A DNA stretch of 64,000 bases from Mycolicibacterium rhodesiae NBB3 (GCF_000230895.2 NC_016604.1:5084001-5148000); one strand, 5' to 3'. Counted from the first letter of the stretch, positions 1-10,032 are shown. Numbers and translations: made by a program. Notes: generated by a model from the sequence alone, not told the origin.

Positions 1-1563
1 CGTCTCTTTGCCGAAATGCTTGGCGTCCCTGTGGTCGGCCCCCACGACGGCTTCTCGGACCTGGGCGGCAATTCAATTACCGCAATGATGTTGGCCTCAC
101 GGTTGAAGCGAGCGGGGTACAAGGTGACGCCACGTGACATCATGCACTGCCAGACCATCGACAAACTGCTCGAGGAGACATCTGAGCACACAATAAATTT
201 GGCCGATTCATCGGACATCGACGTGGACGTACAGCCCGAGACAGGTGTGCTCGACGGTGACGTCCTTCGCCTTCTCGACGACTCGATCGCCATGAACAAC
301 CGTATTGTCATGGGTGCGCCGGTGGCGAAGGAATATCCACTAAGTGCAATGCAGCAAATGCAGATCAGCTTCGAAACTCCTGGCTCATTAGCCATCGAGC
401 CGCTTCAGCGTGTGATGAATCTTCCTGCTCTGCGTAGAGCCTATGGCAATTTGATCGCGCGGCACGGGCTGCTTCGTAGCGTGCCCGTCAAATCAGGCGG
501 TATACGTGTTTGGCGCGAATACGGGTATGGCGGGGAAGAGACGCCGCAGATCCCGGTTATCAAGGTGGCCGAGCACCTCGGCGACGAACTCTCGGTGCAG
601 GCTCTGATAGAGAAGCTCACTACGAGGAGTTTCAAGGGTGAAGGAATACTTCATCAGCTCGTGGTCGCAGTCGTTGACAAAGACACGTACTTCCTGGTCT
701 GGGTCGTCAGCCACGTCATCTTCGACAGGGTCTCGAAGGAGATCTTGTCCCGGCATTTGATTCGTCATTACGACGCCGTGCTTCAGGGGCAGGTTCTACC
801 GGCTGAGGCCCGATCATTCGAGGACTATGTGCGCCAATTAGCCCGTGGCCCACAGGGAGTGGAGACACACGATATCGTGCGGGCGTTCCGGCTCCACGAG
901 TTCTACGAAGCTAAACAACAGGCGAAACATCTGGTAAAGGCGACGGGGTCGCGCTCGTCCACCAACTTCAACATCGTTGTGCCGCTGGAGAGCTCGTGGC
1001 AAATCGAGCATCCGTGGGAAACGGCGCTCGTGGTGCACGTAAAGGGTCTTCGACAATATCTGCAGATAGACGAACTACCGATTCTGTTCGTAACCGAAGG
1101 TCGCGAGTTCGAAAACCAGCGTTACTACGACACAGTCGGCGAGCTCACTGACATGATCCCGTTGTTCGTGGATGCACGCTTGTCTCCGACGGAGATCACG
1201 CGATCGGTTCTTGATCGGCTCGAGTTTGTGAAGCAGCACAACATTGCCTTCTTGCACCTGGCAGCAGAAGGTGCCACACACGCTCAATGGGCTGAAATCA
1301 CAAGTCTCGTGGACATCGGCAGCGACTTCGAACATTTGGACATCTTGATGTTCAACATTCTCGGCTACGCAGACGACCTCACTGCAGAGTCGATCGTGGA
1401 GGCAAGCTGGGTACAGCCGCAGCCCCTTCCCATCCAGACCCTCCTCAATGCCATTACGGGTGTGCACTCCGACAAGTTGGTGTGCTCGTTCCGTACGAGT
1501 TGCGCAGTGGACGTCACCCGAATTCGAGATTGCTTCAAGCATGCGGCAACGGAGTTGGCCTAA
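1..1563 (+). CDS. Nonribosomal peptide synthetase, C-terminal part (T domain plus terminal condensation-like domain); 5' end outside window
   Basis: The reading frame is open from base 1, so the gene begins to the left of the window. The first residues are a thiolation (carrier) domain with the motif DLGGNS; the Ser codon at 73-75 would carry the phosphopantetheine arm. The rest, from about base 300, is a condensation-like domain. Where a normal C domain has HHxxxDG, this one reads SHVIFDR (709-729): the second His is kept, the first is Ser, and the Gly is Arg. No thioesterase follows; the protein stops at 1561-1563, directly before the next synthetase. It presumably loads or elongates a peptide and passes it in trans to the next protein, or releases it. 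The adenylation domain is outside the window, so the substrate is unknown. NRPS identity is sure; the role of the last domain is inference. Confidence 0.9.
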   Translation, partial: RLFAEMLGVPVVGPHDGFSDLGGNSITAMMLASRLKRAGYKVTPRDIMHCQTIDKLLEETSEHTINLADSSDIDVDVQPETGVLDGDVLRLLDDSIAMNNRIVMGAPVAKEYPLSAMQQMQISFETPGSLAIEPLQRVMNLPALRRAYGNLIARHGLLRSVPVKSGGIRVWREYGYGGEETPQIPVIKVAEHLGDELSVQALIEKLTTRSFKGEGILHQLVVAVVDKDTYFLVWVVSHVIFDRVSKEILSRHLIRHYDAVLQGQVLPAEARSFEDYVRQLARGPQGVETHDIVRAFRLHEFYEAKQQAKHLVKATGSRSSTNFNIVVPLESSWQIEHPWETALVVHVKGLRQYLQIDELPILFVTEGREFENQRYYDTVGELTDMIPLFVDARLSPTEITRSVLDRLEFVKQHNIAFLHLAAEGATHAQWAEITSLVDIGSDFEHLDILMFNILGYADDLTAESIVEASWVQPQPLPIQTLLNAITGVHSDKLVCSFRTSCAVDVTRIRDCFKHAATELA

Positions 1564-1564
1564 G

Positions 1565-4500
1565 GTGACCGAGACTGACGAGTTTCCGCTTACACCTCCG
1601 CAGCAACGACTCTGGTTCATCCACCGTTTGAACCCCCAGAGCACCGCTTATAATGCGCCGGTCGTCCGAACCCTACGCGGTAGGGTGGACCCAGCACGGC
1701 TCGAACACGCGCTGCTGCAGCTCGTGCAACGTCACGAGCAACTCCGCGCGGCCTTCGCGATGCGGTCCACCGAGCCGGTACAGATGATTCGCGAAGTTCC
1801 CTCGGTTGAGCTGGTATTCGTCGAAAACATGGTCCCCAAGGATGTATCGACGAAGATCACCGAGTTCATCCAACCGTTTGCACTGGAACACGCGCCCCTG
1901 CTGAGAGCGGCTCTCTTTCATGTGCTCGACGAGCTTGAGTCCTCGTACGTCCTCGTTTTGGATATCCACCACATCATCTGCGACTTCAGTTCGGAGGAAA
2001 TCCTCGCTCGAGACCTGTTCCGCCTCTATCACGACCTTCCACTTCCGGAACTAGACTGCTCCTACCTCGCGCATGCACAGAAGCAGACGGAGTCCGCTAG
2101 TGCTGCGGTTCAACGAGCCACGGACGAGGAATTCTGGCTGTCGAAGCTCTCTGGCGAGCTTCCTATCCTGCAATTGCCGGTTGACCACCGTCGGCCCGCT
2201 GTTTTCGACTTCTACGGAACGATTCGCCACTTTTCGATGGGCAGGGACCGAACGAAGGCCCTGAGGGCCTACTCCGCGTTGCATGGTGTTCCCTTGCAAG
2301 ACATCGCTTTGACTGCCGTGTTCGTGTTGTTAGCGAAGTACAGTCTTCAAGAGGATCTCATTGTCGGGACTCCGCATGAGGTCCGGTCATGCGACGACGT
2401 GGGCGACGTTGTTGGCATGTTTATGAACACTCTGTCGATTCGAGCGAATGTCCATCCGGACAATACTTCTCGTACCTTGTTGGCGGAGATCAGCGACGAT
2501 GTGCGCGAAGCCCGACAACATGCTTCTTACGACGTGCGTTATCTCGTGGAGAAGCTGAAGCCACAGCGAGATCCGAGCCGCAACGCGCTGTACGACGTCT
2601 TGTTCTTCCACCAACTTCAGGAATCGCAGATTTACGACGGGCTCCAGGTGACGCCCAGACAGTTCATCCACGAGAAGGCAGAGGTCGATCTCACTTTCGG
2701 ACTGGTGGAAATCGACGACCGACTGAGTTTCTCGATCGAATTCGCCACGTCGCTCTTCCGGCCTTCTTCCATCGAGCGAATGGCGAAACACTATGGTGCC
2801 GTGCTGGATGCACTTGTCGGCTCGCCCGATGATCAGGTAGTCGACATCGACATCCTTTCGGACGATGAGCACGCACGCGTCGCTTCTTTCAGCGGTAGGG
2901 CCAGTCCATACCCTTGGAAGACGATTCACGGGCTTTTCGAAGAGCAGGTTGATCGGTCACCAGATCATCCAGCGCTTCGATACCGGAGTGAGACGCTCAG
3001 CTACGCTGAGCTGGACGCGCGCGCCAATCGGGTCGCGAACATGCTGCGCGCACGCGGCGCAAAGGCCGGAGACGTGATCGCGCTGTTTGCACATCCATCG
3101 CCGGACATGGTGGCCGGCTCACTGGGCATCCTCAAGGCCGGGTGCGCGTACCTGCCGATCACGCCGAACCTTCCCACTACGCGGACCGCATACATGCTGG
3201 ACTCGAGCAAGGCGAGATTCCTACTCGTACAACAGCCTTCGACTGGATTTGCTGATATCGAGATCATCGAACTCGGGCTTGCCGACCTTTTTCCCGCGGA
3301 TCGGCCGCACTGCGAATGCGTGCCGTCTGCACTTGCGTGCGTGCTGTTCACATCTGGTTCTACGGGTAAGCCCAAGGGCACCCTCGCACGACACTTCAAC
3401 GTGGTGAGAACCGTCATCAATACCAACTACCTCGCCATACAAGCGTCAGACCATGTGCTCCAAATGTCCAGTCCGACTTTTGACGTCTCGATGTTGGAGA
3501 TCTTCGGCGCCGTCCTCAACGGCGCCACCTCGGTCGTAGTCGATAGCGGATCGCGAGGCGATCTGAGCCGCATCGCCACACTGCTCGACACCGAGCACAT
3601 ATCCGTCGCATTCATGACGCCCGCCTTGTTCAATGCCATTGTCGACGAAAGGCTCAGCGCCCTAAAAGGATTACGAAAGATTCTGATTGGCGGCGATCGC
3701 GCATCTGCGGACCACATGCGAAAAGCCTTGGCCCAATTGGGGCCCGGCAAGTTGATGAACGTCTACGGACCCACGGAAGCCACCATCTTCACGACGTACT
3801 ACCCGGTTGATGACGTGCCTGAGGACGCGACCAACATCCCCATCGGATATCCGTTGTCGAATACTAAGATATTGATTCTCAACGGCCGTTCGCCGGTACC
3901 CGTGAATGTCGCAGGGGAGCTGTGCATTGCTGGGGACGGGGTCGTGGCAGGGTACTTGGACAAAGATCTCACCTCGCAGCGGTTCGTGAATATCGGCGGC
4001 GACCGGTTCTACCGAACCGGTGACATTGCGAAGTGGCGCGAAGACGGTGCGATTGAATATGTCGGTCGCCTAGATCGGCAAGTGAAGATCCGCGGCCAGA
4101 GAATTGAGCCCGAGGAAATCGAGGCCGTGCTGCAGGCTCATCCAGGTGTGAAAGAGGCGGCAGTGATCGTTCGGGCAAATGAGCGGGGCGACAAGAGCCT
4201 GCAGGCGTTCTGCACCTGTGCTGCTGATAATTCCACCACACCTGACGAACTCACCGCCCACATCGGCCGGCACTTACCCCGCTACATGATCCCGGCCTCG
4301 CTTGCCACGATCGAGGCGATGCCCCTGGACGCCAACGGCAAGATCGACCGACACCGTCTGCAATCGACCGTCCTACCTGCTACCGAGGACGATGCAGAGC
4401 ATCCGCCGGTGACCGCGGTCGAAAAGATCATAGCGGCGACTTTGCGGGAGCTCCTCGGCGTTTCGGTCGTGAATGTCTATCGGAGCATTTTCGACTACGA

Positions 4501-7500
4501 AGCGCATTCGTTGACCGCAGCGATCCTATCCAGCCGCCTCGAGGACGCGTTGAACGTGCCATTTCCGTTGCGCGACATTTTCGAGCATCCCACGATCGCG
4601 AGCCTGGCCGCTCACTTGTCCGGAGTGTCGGGATCCACGTCTGATCGGTATCGTCACCGATCCCCGATCCTGCGCAATCCAAGACGTGCGCATTACCCAC
4701 TGAGCTTCTCTGAGCGCATGGTGTACGCACACCAGCACGCGACGGCGGGGAACCACTGCTATCACAACATCTTTCCCATGCTCATCGAAGGGCCACTGGA
4801 GATCGAGAAACTCGAACAGGCCTTTCGCACCGTCGTTCGGCGGCATGAAGCTTTTCGGAGCAAATTTGTTGTACGGGATGGTATTCCGGTCAAGAGCGTC
4901 GTCGACCGTGTCGACTTTCATCTCCAACTCATGCAAGGAACGGAGTCTGACGTCCCAGCTGTCGTGTCCCGCCTGCGGCAGCCGTACGACCTGACCAAGC
5001 CGCCGCTCGTCCGAGCCTGCCTGTTGACCGTGGGGGAAGAGCGGCATGTCCTTATCGTCGCTAACCATCACATCGTCTCGGATGGTGTCACGGAATCCAT
5101 GTTCATGCGCGAGATCGGGCTGTGTTATCGGGGCGAGTCGCTCGAACCGTGTTCGCTTCAGTACTCGGACTACACTTTATGGCAGCAGCGCGAATTGGAG
5201 GTGGGACACTATCGGGAGGAGGAGCAACACTGGCTAGCGCAACTACGAGGTCCGCTGCCGGTGCTGGAGCTTCCGCTCGATCATCCACGTCCGTCCGAGA
5301 CCGACTTTAACGGTCGCACGCTGACGATCGGTCTGGACACTCAACAGACGAGCGGGCTTCGCCGGCTGGCAGCCGCACACCATACGACGTTATTCACGCT
5401 GCTCTTCGCCGCATATGCCGTTCTGCTCCACAAATATTCGGGACAGGACGACTTGATCGTCGGAATACCGGTGGCCAATAGGACGCACGCTGACCTGGCG
5501 TCGGTCGCCGGAATGTTCGTAAATATGGTGCCCTTGCGTACGCAACCAGTACCCGGTCAGTCTTTCTCGGAGTACATCGAGGCCGTCAAGGAGGTGGCGG
5601 TATCGGCCTTCGAGCACCAGAGTTACCCGTTCGAACGCATGGTGCAGGCGGTCAAAGGCGAACGAGATCCATCACGGAATCCCCTCTTCGACACCATCTT
5701 TGCGTTTCAATCGACAGGACCGGTAGTTCTGGACATCGAAGGGCTGCACAGCGAGCTGTATCCGCTGCCGGACGCCGCGGCCAAGGTTGACTTGACACTC
5801 GAAGCGTTCCAGTTCTCTAACCAGATACAGCTCTCATTCACTTACGCCACCGCGCTGTTCCGTGAAAGCACCATTGCGCGCATGGCGGAGTCGTTCACCC
5901 GTCTGATTTCGGACATGGTGCGCGACCCTCGGAAGCGGCTTCGCGAGCTCCGCTGGCTATCCGCCGACTCCGTCGACCCCGGCATCGCGGTTGTCCAGTC
6001 GTATCCGAGGGACAAGTCGCTTTATGGGTTGTTTGAGGAGTGTGTGCGGCGGTTTCCGCAGCGGGTAGCGGTGCGTTTTCGGGGTGAGTCGTTGACGTAT
6101 GCGCAGTTGCATGCGCGTGCGGAGTCGATGGCGGTGCGGCTGCGGGAGTTGGGTGTCAGGCCGGGGGAGCCGGTGGCGTTGATGACGGCGCGCTCGGTAG
6201 AGATGGTGGTGGGCATTTTGGCGATCCTGCGAGCGGGCGCCACCTACGTACCGATCGACCCGGAGTATCCCCCGGAGAGAGTGCAATCGATCTTGCAAAA
6301 CAGCGGATCATCTATATGCCTGACGGTCGATATGATCCGCGCGCGTCAAGGCGCGGTTGTTGATACGTCTGTTCTTTCGCCGGTGGGTGTGCCGGTCGGG
6401 CCGGCCTACATCATGTACACCTCTGGTTCCACCGGTGTGCCGAAAGGGATTGCGGTGGCGCATCACAGTGTGACGCGCACCGTGATGAACACTAATTACG
6501 TCACCGTTGAGCCTGAGGACAACGTCCTTCAGTTGGTCAATTACGCCTTCGATGGATCGGTGTTCGACATTTTTGGTGCGCTGCTCAACGGCGCGACACT
6601 GGTTGTGCCCGAGCAAGACGACATCACCGATCCCGATCGGTTGGCCGCCATCATCAACAACGCCGGTGCCAGCATCGTGTTGATGACAACTGCGCTGTTC
6701 AACGCCTATATCGACCATGATCCGATGATCTTCGCTCCGTTGCGCAAGGTGCTCTTCGGTGGCGAGCGCGCGTCGGTGTGGCATGTGAAGAAGGCCTTGA
6801 CCCATCTGGGGCCGGGCAAGCTCGTACATGCCTACGGCCCGACGGAGGCTACATCGATAACAAGCGCACACGGTGTGAATGTCGTTGTCGATGATGTGGT
6901 TCCGATCGGTAAACCGTTGTCTAACACCCGGCTTTATGTGCTTGATGGCGACCGCCAGCCGGTCGCGGTTGGTGTAGTGGGTGAGCTCTATATCGGCGGG
7001 GATGGTGTCGGTATGGGCTATTGGGGGGATGCCAGGTTGACTTGTCAGCGATTCGTCCCGGATCCGTGGGTTGCTGGCGCAGTCATGTATAGGTCCGGGG
7101 ACATGGTGAAGTGGTTGGACACCGGGGATTTGGTGTATGTGGGACGCGTTGATGAGCAGATCAAGCTTCGGGGTTTTCGTATCGAGCCGGGGGAGATCGA
7201 GGCACGCCTGCTTGAGCACCCTGCTGTTGGTCAGTGCGCCGTGATCGTCAAGGGTGATCGTCTTGTCGCGTTTTACACCTCAGATGAACCTGTCGATGAC
7301 ACCTTGCTCAAGACGCATCTGCGTACCACGTTGCCGTACTACATGGTTCCCGACCGCTTCGAACACACCGATCGGTTACCACTAACCAACAACGGGAAAA
7401 TCGACCGCCAGACACTCGCCACGTACAGCGCCAGGTCGACAACACGTCAGCCTCACACTCCGCCAGAGACATCTATGGAGCAGCTGCTGGTTACCCTGTG

Positions 7501-9037
7501 GTGCAAGGTTTTCGAACGCGATGTTGTAGGCATCGACGACAACTTCTACGCGCTGGGCGGACACTCAATGAAGGCATTGGAAATCATAAGCCTGCTGCAA
7601 GCGAGTGGGCATACTCTTTCCGCCAGCGATCTGTTCCGCCATCCGACCATACGCGAAGTGGCACATGCCGTCCGGCCATTGAGCCCCCGGGCGGACACAT
7701 CGATCCAGTCAAGCCCTGATGAAGGTTTCGCGTTATCCGCCGTGCAACACCGGTTCTTTCAACGAGATCTCGTTGACCGCGGCATCTTTAACAGTCCGTT
7801 TCTCATCATGCTGAACGAGTATGTCGATCCGGCGATCGTCGAGGATGCCGTGCTCCGAACCGTGCAATCGCATCGCATCCTCACGGCACGGTTCGAGGAG
7901 TTTTCGGGAGGATGGCGCCAGTATTACCAGTCGCCGGTTGCACGGCGATGCTTCACTCGCGTCGACCTCGCCGGCGTCACGCCTGTGGACCACGTAGCCG
8001 CAATATCTGCACGGTGTGCCGCTCTGCAGCACGACTTTGACTTGAGCGAAGGGCATCTATATCGGGTGCTGCTCTTCGAGAACTATCAACATCGAAATCG
8101 GCAAGTCCTATTCTTTCTGTTTCACCATTTGGTGTTCGACCGCACGTCGTGGGAAGTCTTTCTCGAGGAGTTCCGGAGGCACTGCGTCAACGAACCCATT
8201 CCGCCGAATCGCAGCATCTCGTACTCCGAGTGGTGTCTGCGCTTGCAACGCTACGCAGACGAAGGGTCATTCACGGACGCTGCCAGGTTCTGGCAGACCA
8301 TGGTGCGGCGAGGCGAGCCGTTCTTGCCGGATACCCTCCAGAGCCCGTTCGCGCTGCAGAGCGAGATGCTCCACTACACCACACGTCCTCTGCACGGCCC
8401 TGAGTTCATATCGGGGCTCGACGGCGCGATGGAGACCTACCAAGCGAACGCCTTTCATCTGGTGCTGGCGGCGTTTGGCGAAGCCTGCCGAGATCTGCAA
8501 CCACGTACGTCGTTGCCGCTCTACGTGATGAGCGCCCAACGCGAGTCTTTCCTCGCCGATGCAGACATCACGCGGTCGGTGGGGTTCTTCGCCGGCGCCT
8601 ATCCGCTCCGCATCGACCTATCAGCCGACGGGATCATTCGCGAGACTGTGGAGAACGTGAAGCACGCGTTATTCGCTTCCCCTCGGGAAGGACTCGACTA
8701 CTTCATGGTGCGATACATGCCTTCGCTTAGAGAACGGTACGACGGCCTCGACCACCCCTATCCGCTGCTCTTTCACTTCATCAACGACCGCGACCGCACC
8801 GGAAACGGTTTCTCCACGCCGTTGGAAGTGCCGGTGGGGCTGACACACTCGCCGCACAATCCCTCCGCGTACCTGTTGAATGTCACCGCCGTCCTGGATT
8901 CCGCGGGTCTGAAATTAACCTTCTACTACAGCCGGGCGCACTTCCATGCCGACACCATCGAACGGCTTTCTCGGTCCTTTGAACAACATCTCCAAGACAT
9001 CGTTCTGACGGATGACCATTCGAGAGTCAGGCAATGA
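1565..9037 (+). CDS. Two-module nonribosomal peptide synthetase, C-A-T-C-A-T-C, no thioesterase
   Basis: About 2490 residues. Start chosen at GTG 1565, one base after the upstream stop, with GGAG at 1551-1554; an in-frame ATG at 1541 is the alternative. Approximate domains by residue: C1 6-440 (HHIICDF, 1967-1987), A1 452-936 (FTSGSTGKPKG), T1 949-1019 (EAHS instead of GGHS; Ser codon 4508-4510), C2 1042-1476 (canonical HHIVSDG, 5066-5086), A2 1486-1953 (YTSGSTGVPKG), T2 1969-2039 (GGHS; Ser 7565-7567), terminal C3 2054-2479 (HHLVFDR, 8123-8143). By hand alignment to GrsA the specificity pockets read roughly D-V-L-F-L-G-V-I-F-K (A1) and D-G-F-L-L-G-A-S-I-K (A2). Both are hydrophobic and suggest aliphatic or other nonpolar substrates, but this is weak inference. 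There is no epimerase, methylase or thioesterase. The stop overlaps the glycosyltransferase start by ATGA. Codon use in A2 differs from its flanks. Confidence 0.93.
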   Translation: MTETDEFPLTPPQQRLWFIHRLNPQSTAYNAPVVRTLRGRVDPARLEHALLQLVQRHEQLRAAFAMRSTEPVQMIREVPSVELVFVENMVPKDVSTKITEFIQPFALEHAPLLRAALFHVLDELESSYVLVLDIHHIICDFSSEEILARDLFRLYHDLPLPELDCSYLAHAQKQTESASAAVQRATDEEFWLSKLSGELPILQLPVDHRRPAVFDFYGTIRHFSMGRDRTKALRAYSALHGVPLQDIALTAVFVLLAKYSLQEDLIVGTPHEVRSCDDVGDVVGMFMNTLSIRANVHPDNTSRTLLAEISDDVREARQHASYDVRYLVEKLKPQRDPSRNALYDVLFFHQLQESQIYDGLQVTPRQFIHEKAEVDLTFGLVEIDDRLSFSIEFATSLFRPSSIERMAKHYGAVLDALVGSPDDQVVDIDILSDDEHARVASFSGRASPYPWKTIHGLFEEQVDRSPDHPALRYRSETLSYAELDARANRVANMLRARGAKAGDVIALFAHPSPDMVAGSLGILKAGCAYLPITPNLPTTRTAYMLDSSKARFLLVQQPSTGFADIEIIELGLADLFPADRPHCECVPSALACVLFTSGSTGKPKGTLARHFNVVRTVINTNYLAIQASDHVLQMSSPTFDVSMLEIFGAVLNGATSVVVDSGSRGDLSRIATLLDTEHISVAFMTPALFNAIVDERLSALKGLRKILIGGDRASADHMRKALAQLGPGKLMNVYGPTEATIFTTYYPVDDVPEDATNIPIGYPLSNTKILILNGRSPVPVNVAGELCIAGDGVVAGYLDKDLTSQRFVNIGGDRFYRTGDIAKWREDGAIEYVGRLDRQVKIRGQRIEPEEIEAVLQAHPGVKEAAVIVRANERGDKSLQAFCTCAADNSTTPDELTAHIGRHLPRYMIPASLATIEAMPLDANGKIDRHRLQSTVLPATEDDAEHPPVTAVEKIIAATLRELLGVSVVNVYRSIFDYEAHSLTAAILSSRLEDALNVPFPLRDIFEHPTIASLAAHLSGVSGSTSDRYRHRSPILRNPRRAHYPLSFSERMVYAHQHATAGNHCYHNIFPMLIEGPLEIEKLEQAFRTVVRRHEAFRSKFVVRDGIPVKSVVDRVDFHLQLMQGTESDVPAVVSRLRQPYDLTKPPLVRACLLTVGEERHVLIVANHHIVSDGVTESMFMREIGLCYRGESLEPCSLQYSDYTLWQQRELEVGHYREEEQHWLAQLRGPLPVLELPLDHPRPSETDFNGRTLTIGLDTQQTSGLRRLAAAHHTTLFTLLFAAYAVLLHKYSGQDDLIVGIPVANRTHADLASVAGMFVNMVPLRTQPVPGQSFSEYIEAVKEVAVSAFEHQSYPFERMVQAVKGERDPSRNPLFDTIFAFQSTGPVVLDIEGLHSELYPLPDAAAKVDLTLEAFQFSNQIQLSFTYATALFRESTIARMAESFTRLISDMVRDPRKRLRELRWLSADSVDPGIAVVQSYPRDKSLYGLFEECVRRFPQRVAVRFRGESLTYAQLHARAESMAVRLRELGVRPGEPVALMTARSVEMVVGILAILRAGATYVPIDPEYPPERVQSILQNSGSSICLTVDMIRARQGAVVDTSVLSPVGVPVGPAYIMYTSGSTGVPKGIAVAHHSVTRTVMNTNYVTVEPEDNVLQLVNYAFDGSVFDIFGALLNGATLVVPEQDDITDPDRLAAIINNAGASIVLMTTALFNAYIDHDPMIFAPLRKVLFGGERASVWHVKKALTHLGPGKLVHAYGPTEATSITSAHGVNVVVDDVVPIGKPLSNTRLYVLDGDRQPVAVGVVGELYIGGDGVGMGYWGDARLTCQRFVPDPWVAGAVMYRSGDMVKWLDTGDLVYVGRVDEQIKLRGFRIEPGEIEARLLEHPAVGQCAVIVKGDRLVAFYTSDEPVDDTLLKTHLRTTLPYYMVPDRFEHTDRLPLTNNGKIDRQTLATYSARSTTRQPHTPPETSMEQLLVTLWCKVFERDVVGIDDNFYALGGHSMKALEIISLLQASGHTLSASDLFRHPTIREVAHAVRPLSPRADTSIQSSPDEGFALSAVQHRFFQRDLVDRGIFNSPFLIMLNEYVDPAIVEDAVLRTVQSHRILTARFEEFSGGWRQYYQSPVARRCFTRVDLAGVTPVDHVAAISARCAALQHDFDLSEGHLYRVLLFENYQHRNRQVLFFLFHHLVFDRTSWEVFLEEFRRHCVNEPIPPNRSISYSEWCLRLQRYADEGSFTDAARFWQTMVRRGEPFLPDTLQSPFALQSEMLHYTTRPLHGPEFISGLDGAMETYQANAFHLVLAAFGEACRDLQPRTSLPLYVMSAQRESFLADADITRSVGFFAGAYPLRIDLSADGIIRETVENVKHALFASPREGLDYFMVRYMPSLRERYDGLDHPYPLLFHFINDRDRTGNGFSTPLEVPVGLTHSPHNPSAYLLNVTAVLDSAGLKLTFYYSRAHFHADTIERLSRSFEQHLQDIVLTDDHSRVRQ

Positions 9038-9924
9038 AAATCATTGAGTTCTGCCCGTTCTTCAACGAGCGCAAAGTCGCGGAGCTGAAGGTCAAAGAAG
9101 CCAGCTATTGGATCGATGAACTCCACTTCTGTGAAGCGGACAAGACATTCAGCTACGAAGGCAAGCCGTCGAACTTCGACATGGCGCTCTTGGGCCCGAA
9201 GGTCAAGTATCACGAACTGAAAGCGAGCGGGTGCTTCGATTCCCCCTATGCAGATGTTTCGTACTACGACATCGACACATGCGGGGCCAAAAATTTCGAT
9301 GAGTGGTACTGGCAACTAATTTCGAAAAATTTCGCATACCACAATGAGGCAGTCCAGCGCAATCACTGCACCCTTCTCCGTGATGCCGTCAACGACGACG
9401 ACATCGTGATCTTGTCCGACGTCGACGAGTTCCTTGACAGCCGCATGGCTGACCGAATCGTCGACCTGGTGAAACGGCACCAGATCATCACGGTGCGGCT
9501 CCACTTCTCGGCGTTCTACCTGAATCTGTTCTGCGACGACAACCATGGTGCCGTCGACTTCAGCTATCGCCTCTATGTGATGACCGGTAGATACTTCCGA
9601 AAGATGCCCTTCACTTCCGACTATCTGCGCAAGAAGGGAATCGCCGAGGGTCTCGGACGCACTGTGCACTGTCCCATGGAGTTCATGGGATTCCATCATT
9701 CGTGGCTGCAGTATGAAACAAATGCGTTCGAAAAGCAGCGGGCATTCGACGCGAACGTCGCGGACAAAGCAATCGTCCGACGGCGCGAGTTCGCCGAGGA
9801 ATGCATCCGCGACATGCGACTGCCGTACCTCGACGCGAACCTCTACGTCGCCAACGATAAACCGTTCTTGCGTTCCGTGCTCGAATCGGACACGCAAGGC
9901 CTTTGGTTCGGCCACGCTCAATAG
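9034..9924 (+). CDS. Family GT17-like glycosyltransferase coupled to the NRPS
   Basis: 296 residues. It resembles family 17 glycosyltransferases, whose known eukaryotic members add a beta-1,4-GlcNAc to a mannose of N-glycans; bacterial members are mostly uncharacterised. The N-terminus MKIIEFCPFFNE and the acidic motif LSDVDEF (S128-E132) fit this family; the two Asp would bind the metal and nucleotide sugar. No signal peptide or membrane segment is seen, so it should act in the cytoplasm. Its ATG lies inside the synthetase stop (ATGA, 9034-9037), which implies translational coupling and a shared product. The likely role is to glycosylate the peptide or a hydroxylated tail of it, or to make the sugar acceptor for the terminal condensation domain. 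The sugar and acceptor cannot be read from sequence. Family call fairly sure, role inferred. Confidence 0.78.
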   Translation: MKIIEFCPFFNERKVAELKVKEASYWIDELHFCEADKTFSYEGKPSNFDMALLGPKVKYHELKASGCFDSPYADVSYYDIDTCGAKNFDEWYWQLISKNFAYHNEAVQRNHCTLLRDAVNDDDIVILSDVDEFLDSRMADRIVDLVKRHQIITVRLHFSAFYLNLFCDDNHGAVDFSYRLYVMTGRYFRKMPFTSDYLRKKGIAEGLGRTVHCPMEFMGFHHSWLQYETNAFEKQRAFDANVADKAIVRRREFAEECIRDMRLPYLDANLYVANDKPFLRSVLESDTQGLWFGHAQ

Positions 9925-10032
9925 CGGCCAGGGAGCCCAGTCAATTGTCAGTCCACTCCCAGTAGGCGTTGAACCATAGTTCGTTGCGTTTCGTATACAG
10001 AGCGGCATTGCTCATACCCGTAGGAGTCGACC

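Noticed and set aside
6308..7219. 303-residue open frame on the minus strand opposite the A2 domain
   Set aside because: It is the shadow of the strong coding frame with biased third positions; no recognisable domain and overlap with conserved NRPS motifs.
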